A stretch of 5,301 bases of DNA from positions 1 to 5,301 of the forward strand of contig JAOUGR010000157.1 of assembly GCA_029857655.1 (NCBI GenBank), given 5' to 3'. The notes under the pieces were generated by a model, which saw only the letters and a list, made by a program, of their open reading frames with translations, was not told the DNA's origin and made no database searches. Shown piece by piece: positions 1-5,301 of the stretch (position 1 is the stretch's first letter; every line of letters starts with the position of its first letter). Made by a program: the position numbers and the translations under genes. Source of the stretch: Gammaproteobacteria bacterium (lineage in GTDB: Bacteria; Pseudomonadota; Gammaproteobacteria; Steroidobacterales; Steroidobacteraceae).

Positions 1-69
1 GAAATTGAGGCCGCCGTCCGCACCGGCGACGCTGCACCGCCTGAATTGCCCGCCCCTGAAGACCGCTGA
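1..69 (+). CDS. C-terminal end of an unidentified upstream gene (partial)
   Basis: Frame 1 is open from the first base of the window and ends in TGA at 67-69, giving a 22-residue tail (EIEAAVRTGDAAPPELPAPEDR). The tail is Ala/Pro/acid-rich, as expected for a disordered C-terminus, and the stop lies one base before the ATG of the next gene (TGA-C-ATG). This tight junction is the main argument that it is a real gene end in the same operon. The rest of the gene lies outside the window. I do not recognise the family from these residues and assign no function. Confidence 0.5.
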   Translation, partial: EIEAAVRTGDAAPPELPAPEDR

Positions 70-70
70 C

Positions 71-901
71 ATGGCGAAGCGGAGTCCGGACCCGGCGGCG
101 TCACCGCCCGCGGGTTCATTGCGCTGGTTCGCGTGGCTGTTCGCGCCGCCTTCGGCGCGTCCGCTGGTGGCATGCGCATTCGCACTCGATCTCGAGCTGC
201 GCATGATTTCCGAGGCGCGCGTCGATCACGGAGTGACGCATCTCAAGCTGCAATGGTGGCGCGAGGAAATCCAGCGTCTCGTACAGGGCCGGCCGAGGCA
301 TCCCTTGACCCAGGCCGCCCACGCCGCCGCACCCGATGCCGGTCCAGCCTGGCGGCCGATCGAGGATTTGCTTTCCAGCCTGGAGCTGGACCTGGCCTGC
401 TCGACCTATGAGACGGAGCTGGAACTCGACCGTTACTTCGAACTCGCTGACGGATTGCTGCGCATGATGTCGGCGGTTCTGGCCCCGGCGGATGCGCACT
501 TGGAAACATTTGCGCGCGCAGCCGGGCAGGCGGTTCGCGCAATCGAAATGATCCGCGACCTGCGCCAGGACGCGGTGAATGGGCGAATCTACCTGCCGTT
601 GGCCTGGCTGGAATCAGAAGGCATCCATCACGGCGAATTGCGATTGAAAGACACCAGCGCTGGCGTGCGTCGCTGCCTGGCACGCCTCGCGGCGCGAGCG
701 CGCGAGCAGAGTCGACAGGCTTGCGAGGCAATGACCGCCGGTGGTCCTGCCGAATTGCGCTCGCAGATGGTCTTTCTCGGCCTGCACCTCGCGCTGCTCG
801 ATCGGATCGAGCGCGAACAATTCACGGTCGGCCGCCAGCGCTTCGAACTCAGTCCCATGCGAAGCCTCTGGACGGCCTGGCGCCTCGCACGGCAGCATTG
901 A
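71..901 (+). CDS. Squalene/phytoene synthase-fold protein lacking the first Asp-rich motif
   Basis: A 276-residue protein from ATG 71. It resembles the squalene/phytoene synthase superfamily (head-to-head prenyl synthases), more closely the divergent NDUFAF6-like branch than true phytoene synthases. Visible signatures: residues 37-67 contain FALDLELRMISEAR followed by LQWWREEI, the characteristic 'E...R.qWWr' helix. Residues 153-176 contain GQAVRAIEMIRDLRQD and then GRIYLP, matching the second Asp motif (RDxxxD, D163 and D167) and the GRxYLP signature. The first catalytic Asp motif (DDxxD-like) expected in residues 37-50 is absent, so ordinary prenyl-diphosphate condensation is doubtful. In mitochondria the related NDUFAF6 is a complex I assembly factor; whether that applies here is unknown. 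Start: ATG 71 is preferred over the TTG at 5, because the extension would lie entirely inside the upstream gene; a weak GAAGA lies 8 bases before the ATG. It is 9 bases upstream of the SDR gene, probably co-transcribed. No signal peptide or membrane segment is seen. Confidence 0.75.
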   Translation: MAKRSPDPAASPPAGSLRWFAWLFAPPSARPLVACAFALDLELRMISEARVDHGVTHLKLQWWREEIQRLVQGRPRHPLTQAAHAAAPDAGPAWRPIEDLLSSLELDLACSTYETELELDRYFELADGLLRMMSAVLAPADAHLETFARAAGQAVRAIEMIRDLRQDAVNGRIYLPLAWLESEGIHHGELRLKDTSAGVRRCLARLAARAREQSRQACEAMTAGGPAELRSQMVFLGLHLALLDRIEREQFTVGRQRFELSPMRSLWTAWRLARQH

Positions 902-910
902 CGGACTGCG

Positions 911-1693
911 ATGACCGATCCACTGACCCTGAGAAACTACAGTCCGGCGCCGAATTCGCACCATGACCGTGTTGTGGTCGTGACTGGTGCTGGCGATGGC
1001 ATCGGCCAGGCCGTGGCGCTGGCGCTTGCCCGGCAAGGCGCGACCGTCGCTCTGCTCGGTCGGACGCTTCGCAAACTCGAGCGCAGCTATGACCAGATCG
1101 TCAAGGCTGGCGGCCCGAAGCCTGCACTATTGCCGTTCGATCTCGAGACAGCGGGCGCCGCCGAGTACCAGGCCCTGGATGAAGCGCTCGATCGCGAATT
1201 CGGACGCCTCGACGGGCTGGCGCACGTCGCCGGGATCCTCGGCGCATTGAGTCCAATCGAGCACTACGACGTGCCGACCTGGTGCAAGGTGCTGCATGTG
1301 AATTTGACCGCGCCGTTCCTGCTCACGCGCACACTGCTGCCCCTGCTGCGTCGTTCGACGGATGCAACCGTGGTGTTCACCTCAAGCGGTGTGGGACGGC
1401 GCGGGCGTGCCTACTGGGGCGCATATTCGGTCTCCAAATTTGGCGGTGAAGGCCTGATGCAGGTGCTGGCGCATGAACTGGAGGGAACACGGATCCGCGC
1501 CAACAGCCTGAATCCCGGTCCGGTCAGGACGGCAATGCGCATGCAGGCATTCCCCGGCGAAGACCGAAGCCGCCTGGTCGAACCGGCGGCGGTTACGCCC
1601 CCTTACCTGTTCCTGCTGGGACCCGAGAGCAGCGGCATCAACGGGATGACTTTCGACTGTCAGCAGCTTGCACCGCCGGCGCAGGCTGGCTAG
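911..1693 (+). CDS. yciK: YciK-like short-chain dehydrogenase/reductase (SDR)
   Basis: A 260-residue classical SDR. The Rossmann cofactor loop TGAGDGIG is at residues 25-32, the structural Asn at N131 (HVNLTA), the catalytic Ser at S159 (FTSSGVGR) and the YSVSK catalytic Tyr/Lys at Y172 and K176. The C-terminal half closely follows the E. coli YciK pattern: FTSS.VGR.GRA.WGAY..SKF, then NPGPVRTAMR...FP.ED and finally GMTFD. R51 after the second beta strand (LLGR) suggests NADP(H) preference, which is an inference. YciK proteins are soluble oxidoreductases with poorly defined physiological substrates. One oddity is that the usual NAG motif reads H-V-A-G (V106 at 1226-1228). The start at ATG 911 has a partial GGA Shine-Dalgarno 5 bases upstream. 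The gene ends at TAG 1691-1693, inside the 3' end of the convergent rluB-like gene, so its last conserved residues (GMTFD) share DNA with the other gene's tail. Confidence 0.9.
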   Translation: MTDPLTLRNYSPAPNSHHDRVVVVTGAGDGIGQAVALALARQGATVALLGRTLRKLERSYDQIVKAGGPKPALLPFDLETAGAAEYQALDEALDREFGRLDGLAHVAGILGALSPIEHYDVPTWCKVLHVNLTAPFLLTRTLLPLLRRSTDATVVFTSSGVGRRGRAYWGAYSVSKFGGEGLMQVLAHELEGTRIRANSLNPGPVRTAMRMQAFPGEDRSRLVEPAAVTPPYLFLLGPESSGINGMTFDCQQLAPPAQAG

Positions 1694-2456
1694 CAGCGAG
1701 TTCCCGCAGGGCATCCAATTCCTCCTCCGTCATTGCGCGGCTGCGACCGCGCGCCAGTGCGCGATCCATCGCTATCGGACCAACCCTGGTGCGCATGACC
1801 CGATTCGGCTCGAATCCATTGCGCTCGAATATGCCCTTGAGATCGCGAGGCCGAAGTCCGACGCAGGTCACGTTGACCCAGCGGTTCGTGCCCTCGCCAC
1901 CCGCCGGCAGGATGCCCGTCAGCTTTCCCTCGAACTCCGTGCCCGCAATGCCCGCCATGACCGCCTCGATCCGCGAGTCGTCGAAATCGCCACGGAGCCG
2001 CACGCTGTACTCGGATGGCATTGCCTGACCGCGCCGTGTAAGCGCGGCCGCAAGCGCGCCGTCCGTGACGAAAAACTCGAGCCCTGCGTCATTTGCAGCC
2101 AGCGGACTGATTGGAATCCATCGCCTGCCGGCCGCCTTGGGCAACCGCTCCAGCGAACTGCGCCCCTCACTTCCGGCAGTGCCGCGAATTTCCTCGCGCG
2201 CCGGGCGGTGATAGAGGAGTCCGCGATGGTCAACGCGCGTGGCGGCATCGAGGCGCAATCGGCGACCGTCGAGACGCACGTCGTCGCGCTCGCCGACGGC
2301 TTGCCCGGGCCGTGCAAGCTTGCCATTGACCGTGATGCGCCCGGCGACGATCCACGCCTCGACCTGGCGCCGGGAACCGACGCCGCGACCCGCCAGGACC
2401 TTCTGGATCCGGTCGCGCGGCGGCGCGGAAGATCGCGGCGCGCTTCGCCGCTTCAC
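1638..2456 (-). CDS. rluB: RluB-family S4-domain protein with degenerate active site (likely pseudouridine synthase pseudoenzyme)
   Basis: A 272-residue protein with the RluB/RsuA architecture. The S4 RNA-binding domain is at about residues 13-70 (RIQKVLAGRGVGSRR, then AGRITVNGK), followed by the synthase domain at about 77-250. Canonical RluB modifies U2605 of 23S rRNA. The alignment is clear around RWI (112-114) and GL..F.TDG (124-133). Between them the family motif GRLDxxTxGL reads SPLAANDAGL, so the catalytic Asp is Ala120 (codon at 2097-2099). D123 occupies the normal Thr position, three residues away. Other conserved sites are also altered: KP becomes RP (84-85), REYxV becomes SEYSV (Tyr150 kept), and the C-terminal GRNRxVRR is LRPRDLKG (201-208). 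The reading frame is intact, so this is not simple gene decay. Start: GTG at 2456-2454 overlaps the scpB stop as GTGA, without a good Shine-Dalgarno, so translation probably depends on coupling. The last ~20 residues are a disordered tail overlapping yciK. An unusual active enzyme remains possible but is less likely. Confidence 0.75.
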   Translation of the reverse strand: MKRRSAPRSSAPPRDRIQKVLAGRGVGSRRQVEAWIVAGRITVNGKLARPGQAVGERDDVRLDGRRLRLDAATRVDHRGLLYHRPAREEIRGTAGSEGRSSLERLPKAAGRRWIPISPLAANDAGLEFFVTDGALAAALTRRGQAMPSEYSVRLRGDFDDSRIEAVMAGIAGTEFEGKLTGILPAGGEGTNRWVNVTCVGLRPRDLKGIFERNGFEPNRVMRTRVGPIAMDRALARGRSRAMTEEELDALRELAASQPAPAVQAADSRKSSR

Positions 2457-3070
2457 ACGACAGCTTCGGCGTCGTTGGCTGCCGGCAGGTCGGCCGGAGC
2501 CGCCTGCACCGTGTCTGCGAACTCGAGCTGAATGCCGACGTCGTCCATGTCTTTCAGGGCGGCGAGTGACGGCAGCTCATCCAGGCTCTTGAGCCCGAAA
2601 TAATCCAGGAACTCGCGCGTCGTGCCGAGCAGTTCCGGATGCCCCGGCACCTCGCGATGGCCGACGACACGGATCCAGCCGCGTTCGGTCAAGGTGCGAA
2701 CGATATTCGGATTGACCTGGACGCCGCGGACATTCTCGATTTCACCGCGTGTGATCGGCTGGCGGTAGGCAATGAGTGCAATTGTTTCCAGCAACGCCCT
2801 CGAATACCGCCCGGGCCGCTCCTGCCAGAGCCGTGACAAGGCGGGCGCAAATTCGCTGCGCACCTGCAGGCGCCAGCCACTCGCAACCTCCAGGAGTTCC
2901 ATCGGCCGATCCGCGCATTCACGCGACAGCGTCTCGAGTGCTTCCCGCAGGGCCCCCGGCTCCGGCCGGTCGGCTTCGTCGAACAGGCCGCGGATCTGAT
3001 CCATGTTGAGTGGCTGGCCGTACGCCAGCAAGGCGGCCTCGATGAGATTCTTGAGTTGAGTCAGGTTCAT
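2453..3070 (-). CDS. scpB: Segregation and condensation protein B (ScpB)
   Basis: A 205-residue protein of normal ScpB length. ScpB dimerises and, with ScpA, forms the non-SMC part of the bacterial SMC complex on the nucleoid that organises and segregates the chromosome; it is a kite-type tandem winged-helix protein. Visible: first winged helix at about residues 1-80 (LKNLIEAALLAYGQPL at the start), and second at about 88-165 with the family signature ETIALIAYRQPITRGEI followed by RGV (95-117). The region ends with PGHPELLGTT and then FLDYFGL (142-160). The segment after 185 is Ala-rich and disordered. ATG at 3070-3068 lies 13 bases after the scpA stop with only a weak purine stretch (GGTGA) upstream. 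The 3' end overlaps the next gene's start (GTGA, 2456-2453). The pairing with scpA is the usual arrangement and makes the assignment secure. Confidence 0.95.
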   Translation of the reverse strand: MNLTQLKNLIEAALLAYGQPLNMDQIRGLFDEADRPEPGALREALETLSRECADRPMELLEVASGWRLQVRSEFAPALSRLWQERPGRYSRALLETIALIAYRQPITRGEIENVRGVQVNPNIVRTLTERGWIRVVGHREVPGHPELLGTTREFLDYFGLKSLDELPSLAALKDMDDVGIQLEFADTVQAAPADLPAANDAEAVV

Positions 3071-3083
3071 GGCTGTTCACCGC

Positions 3084-3980
3084 TCAGGAAGCAGTGGTGA
3101 TTTCCACATCTGCAAGTTCAGTCGCGTCCGGATCACGTTCTGCGCGCCTCACGTGCAGCGGCGCGTAGGGCTCTGCCTGGACGACATCGATCAGGCCCTC
3201 GCGCAGCAGTTCGAGCAATGCGGCGAACGTGACGCATACGCCGAGGCGACCCTCCTCCGGCCGGAAGAATTGCACAAAATCGACCAGCGCGGAATCCGCC
3301 AGCATCGCGAGCACATCCGACATCCGCTGGCGTACCGAGAGAGTCTCCCTCTGCACATGCAGGTTCTCGAACATCGTCGCTCGCTGCACGACATCCTTGA
3401 ACGCGACCAGCATTTCCTGCAGCGTGACTTCCGGCAGCAGCCGGATGACCTGCCGGTTGGCCAGCTCCGCGGATGCCTGGTACACGTCGCGATCCAGGCG
3501 ATCAAGACGGTCAATGTCCTCGGCGGCGCGCTTGAACCGTTCGTATTCCTGCAAGCGCCGCACGAGTTCGGCCCGTGGATCGTCCTCTTCCTCAGTGTCG
3601 AACTGGCTGCGCGGCAACAGCATGCGCGACTTGATCTCCGCCAGCATTGCCGCCATCAACAGGTACTCGCCGGCGAGCTCCAGATCGAGCTCCTGCATCA
3701 GCTGGATGTATTCCATGTACTGGCGCGTGATGTCTGCGATCGGGATGTCGAGAACGTCGAGATTCTGCCGCCGGATCAGGTACAGCAGCAGGTCGAGTGG
3801 CCCTTCGAATGCTTCGAGGAATACTTCGAGCGCCTGCGGCGGGATGTAGAGATCGCGCGGCATCACCGTGACAGGCTCGCCATCCACGATCGCGAACGGC
3901 ATCTCGTCCTGCTGCGGCGAATGTTCGACAGCGCCGGATTCGGCGCCCGTCGCAACGGCATTCTCGGCGTGATCGTTCAC
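3084..3980 (-). CDS. scpA: Segregation and condensation protein A (ScpA kleisin)
   Basis: A 298-residue kleisin that would bridge the SMC heads and bind the ScpB dimer in the chromosome condensation complex. The family hallmark FEGPLDLLLYLIRR is at residues 58-71, followed by LDVLDIPIADITRQYMEYI (74-92). Next come the helix AGEYLLMAAMLAEIKSRMLLP (103-123), an acidic linker (127-135), a charged helical middle part and a C-terminal winged helix (about 211-275, with VTFAALLELLREG). It is longer than the usual ~250 residues because of an N-terminal acidic extension (about 1-45) and a short C-terminal tail. Start: GTG at 3980-3978 overlaps the trpS stop as GTGA and has GGAG 5 bases upstream (3986-3989). 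An internal ATG (M27, EMPFAIVDG) is a possible alternative start but lacks this support. Gene order places it in one operon with trpS and scpB. Confidence 0.95.
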   Translation of the reverse strand: MNDHAENAVATGAESGAVEHSPQQDEMPFAIVDGEPVTVMPRDLYIPPQALEVFLEAFEGPLDLLLYLIRRQNLDVLDIPIADITRQYMEYIQLMQELDLELAGEYLLMAAMLAEIKSRMLLPRSQFDTEEEDDPRAELVRRLQEYERFKRAAEDIDRLDRLDRDVYQASAELANRQVIRLLPEVTLQEMLVAFKDVVQRATMFENLHVQRETLSVRQRMSDVLAMLADSALVDFVQFFRPEEGRLGVCVTFAALLELLREGLIDVVQAEPYAPLHVRRAERDPDATELADVEITTAS

Positions 3981-5194
3981 CGGTACTCCAGCCCCACGGC
4001 AGCCCGCACTTCTTCCATCGTTGCCCGCGCCGCTTCCCGCGCACGTTCGCAGCCCTCGGAGACGATATTGCGGACGACCTCCGGATTCTCCTCGTACTCC
4101 CGCGCGCGCTTGCGGATTGCTTCAATTTCGCTGACGACGGAGTCTATCAGAGGCTTCTTGCATTCCAGGCAGCCGATTCCCGCACTGCGGCAGCCCGCTT
4201 GCACCCAGGCCTTGGTTGCATCGCCCGAGTAGATCTTGTGCAGGTCCCAGACCGGGCACTTTTCCGGGTCACCCGGGTCGCTGCGGCGAACGCGGGCCGG
4301 ATCGGTCTGCATCGCGCGCAGTTTCTTCGTCACGCTGTCCGGTGCCTCGCGAAGCCCGATCGTATTGCCATAGGACTTCGACATCTTGCGACCGTCGAGG
4401 CCGGGCACCTTTGGCGACCTGGTCAGCAGCACGGCCGGCTCCGGCAGGATCGACCGCCCGCCACCTTCCAGGTGGCCGAGGAGCCGTTCGCGGTCCGCGA
4501 TCGTCAACTTCGCCCCCGACTCGATCAGTGTCCTTGCCTTCGCCAGGGACTCGGCGTTGCCCTGCTCCTGGTACTGCCGACGCAATTCGTTGTACTGCGT
4601 GGCGTTTCGCGAGCCGAGGCGCTTGATGGCGCGCTCGCAGCGCGCATCGAAATCTACTTCACGCCCGTAAATGTGATTGAAGCGGCGCGCGATCTCGCGC
4701 GTCATCTCGACATGTGCGACCTGGTCTTCGCCGACCGGGACGAATTCGGGACGGTACATCAGGATGTCCGCGCTTTGCAGAAGCGGATAACCCAGGAACC
4801 CGTAGGTGCCTAAGTCCTTCTCCTTCAGCTGCTCGATCTGGTCCTTGTAGGTCGGCACCCGCTCAAGCCAGGCCAGCGGCGTGATCATCGAGAGGATCAG
4901 GTGCAGTTCCGCGTGTTCGGGTATTCGCGACTGGATGAACATCGTGCACGCACCCGGATTCAAGCCGGCCCCCAGCCAGTCGATCAGCACCGCGTGCGCA
5001 TTCGACTTGAGGGCTGAGGTGTCGTCATAGCTGGTCGTCAGTGCATGCCAGTCGGCGATGAAGAAGAAGCACTCGTAGCGGTACTGGAGTTCGACCCAGT
5101 TCGCGAGCGCGCCGTGGTAATTACCCAGGTGCAGTGGGCCAGTCGGCCGCATGCCGGAAACGACGCGGCGATTCTGGTTTGTATTGCCAGCCAA
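3977..5194 (-). CDS. trpS: Tryptophan-tRNA ligase (TrpRS), long form with four-cysteine Fe-S-type motif
   Basis: A 405-residue cytoplasmic class I aminoacyl-tRNA synthetase that activates tryptophan with ATP and charges tRNA-Trp. The HIGH-type signature is PTGPLHLGNYHG (17-28), and the second signature KMSKS is at 270-274. Conserved TrpRS blocks include FFFIADWHALTT (43-54), GYPLLQSADILMY (135-147) and VGEDQVAHVEMTREIA (154-169). Compared with the E. coli enzyme (334 aa), there is an insertion of roughly 65-70 mostly helical, charged residues (about 178-248) before PEPAVLLT. There is also a Cys cluster C313-x21-C335-x6-C342-x2-C345. This nearly matches the [4Fe-4S] ligand pattern C-x22-C-x6-C-x2-C described for Thermotoga maritima TrpRS; cluster binding here is inferred. 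Pseudomonas-type TrpRS has the same long layout, to my knowledge. Start: TTG 5194-5192 is chosen because of a strong AGGAG 7 bases upstream and because it leaves a complete first strand (VVSGMRPTG). It lies 10 bases after the preceding gene's stop. Confidence 0.95.
   Translation of the reverse strand: MAGNTNQNRRVVSGMRPTGPLHLGNYHGALANWVELQYRYECFFFIADWHALTTSYDDTSALKSNAHAVLIDWLGAGLNPGACTMFIQSRIPEHAELHLILSMITPLAWLERVPTYKDQIEQLKEKDLGTYGFLGYPLLQSADILMYRPEFVPVGEDQVAHVEMTREIARRFNHIYGREVDFDARCERAIKRLGSRNATQYNELRRQYQEQGNAESLAKARTLIESGAKLTIADRERLLGHLEGGGRSILPEPAVLLTRSPKVPGLDGRKMSKSYGNTIGLREAPDSVTKKLRAMQTDPARVRRSDPGDPEKCPVWDLHKIYSGDATKAWVQAGCRSAGIGCLECKKPLIDSVVSEIEAIRKRAREYEENPEVVRNIVSEGCERAREAARATMEEVRAAVGLEYR
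3986..3989 (-). promoter_or_regulatory. Ribosome binding site of scpA (GGAG)
   Basis: GGAG lies 5 bases upstream of the scpA GTG start, inside the last codons of trpS (in the Leu-Glu codons before the final Tyr-Arg). It supports the GTG start at 3980 over the internal ATG 26 codons later, and points to coupled translation of scpA with trpS. Confidence 0.65.
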
Positions 5195-5201
5195 GCACCT
5201 T

Positions 5202-5206
5202 CTCCT
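5202..5206 (-). promoter_or_regulatory. Ribosome binding site of trpS (AGGAG)
   Basis: On the minus strand AGGAG stands 7 bases before the TTG start of trpS. It is the strongest Shine-Dalgarno in the window. It fixes TTG 5194 as the start and shares bases with the stop codon (TAG) of the preceding membrane-protein gene, so termination and re-initiation happen in the same place. Confidence 0.75.
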
Positions 5207-5301
5207 AGGTGGCCTGAAGCCCGAATACCGTAATCAGCAGTCCCTGCAGGAATGCGATCGGGCCGCTCAATATGGCAGATAACAAGTGGGTCGCGATCAA
5301 T
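5205..5301 (-). CDS. C-terminus of a membrane protein, probably a site-2-protease family (M50) peptidase (partial)
   Basis: Reading leftward from the window edge, a frame gives 31 residues ending in TAG at 5207-5205. The tail is strongly hydrophobic (AILSGPIAFLQGLLITVFGL), consistent with a final transmembrane helix. Membrane zinc proteases of the M50/site-2-protease family commonly sit just upstream of trpS in gammaproteobacteria and end in a similar 'GP..fl..l...fGL' helix. The identification rests on that context and a loose resemblance, because the HExxH and LDGG motifs are outside the window. Its stop codon overlaps the trpS Shine-Dalgarno, showing it belongs to the same operon. Another small membrane protein cannot be excluded. 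Confidence 0.55.
   Translation of the reverse strand, partial: LIATHLLSAILSGPIAFLQGLLITVFGLQAT

Noticed and set aside
5..70. TTG-initiated 22-residue N-terminal extension of the synthase-fold protein
   Set aside because: It overlaps the frame-1 end of the preceding gene completely and has no ribosome binding site in the window. The ATG at 71, one base after that gene's stop, is a better start.
614..1036. Minus-strand open frame across the synthase-fold/yciK junction
   Set aside because: It covers parts of two well-supported plus-strand genes and has no recognisable motif or ribosome binding site.
1670..1715. GC-rich inverted bases (GCCGGC, GGCTAGC) near the convergent ends as a terminator
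   Set aside because: The palindromes are only about 6 bases with no following T-run on either strand, so they do not support an intrinsic terminator.
1980..2110. Frameshift or sequencing error as the cause of the missing RluB Asp
   Set aside because: The frame matches the family on both sides (RWI before, GL..F.TDG after) without a gap, and several separate active-site motifs are changed, so a local error does not explain the pattern.
1668..2531. Long plus-strand open frame (287 codons) opposite the rluB-like gene
   Set aside because: Antisense shadow of a gene with a clear S4 domain. Its translation is Arg/Ala-rich and resembles no family I know.
3069..4232. Long plus-strand open frame (387 codons) opposite scpA and the trpS 3' end
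   Set aside because: It lies antisense to well-supported scpA and trpS. Its translation is rich in His, Arg and Gln with no recognisable domain, as expected for the opposite strand of GC-rich genes.

Overview
The window is a fully packed, GC-rich piece of bacterial chromosome with almost no non-coding DNA. Gene content points to a gammaproteobacterium: a YciK-type SDR, a TrpRS of the long Pseudomonas/Xanthomonas-like form with a four-cysteine motif, and the block trpS-scpA-scpB-rluB. Genus cannot be read from the sequence. I see no mobile element, CRISPR array, RNA gene or foreign-looking base composition; there is no gene-free stretch longer than 13 bases.

Left part, plus strand (1-1693): the last 22 codons of an unidentified gene, then a squalene/phytoene-synthase-fold protein starting one base after its stop codon, then a YciK-like short-chain dehydrogenase after a 9-base gap. 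These look like one transcription unit.

Right part, minus strand (5301 down to 1638): the C-terminal tail of a hydrophobic membrane protein (probably a site-2-protease-type peptidase), then trpS, scpA, scpB and an rluB-like gene. The spacings are 10 bases, a 4-base GTGA overlap, 13 bases, and another 4-base GTGA overlap, so this is an operon with likely translational coupling. It combines tRNA charging (TrpRS), the two non-SMC subunits of the chromosome condensation complex (ScpA, ScpB) and an S4-domain protein of the 23S rRNA pseudouridine synthase family.

The two units converge, and their 3' ends overlap by 56 bases (1638-1693) inside coding sequence. The most interesting observation is in the rluB-like gene. 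Its S4 domain and synthase fold are intact, but the catalytic aspartate position is alanine and several other conserved active-site motifs are altered. This suggests a pseudoenzyme sitting in the normal rluB locus. The synthase-fold protein on the left likewise lacks the first aspartate-rich motif of its family, so the window holds two enzyme-fold proteins that may not perform the canonical reaction. I found no wholly new multi-gene system.
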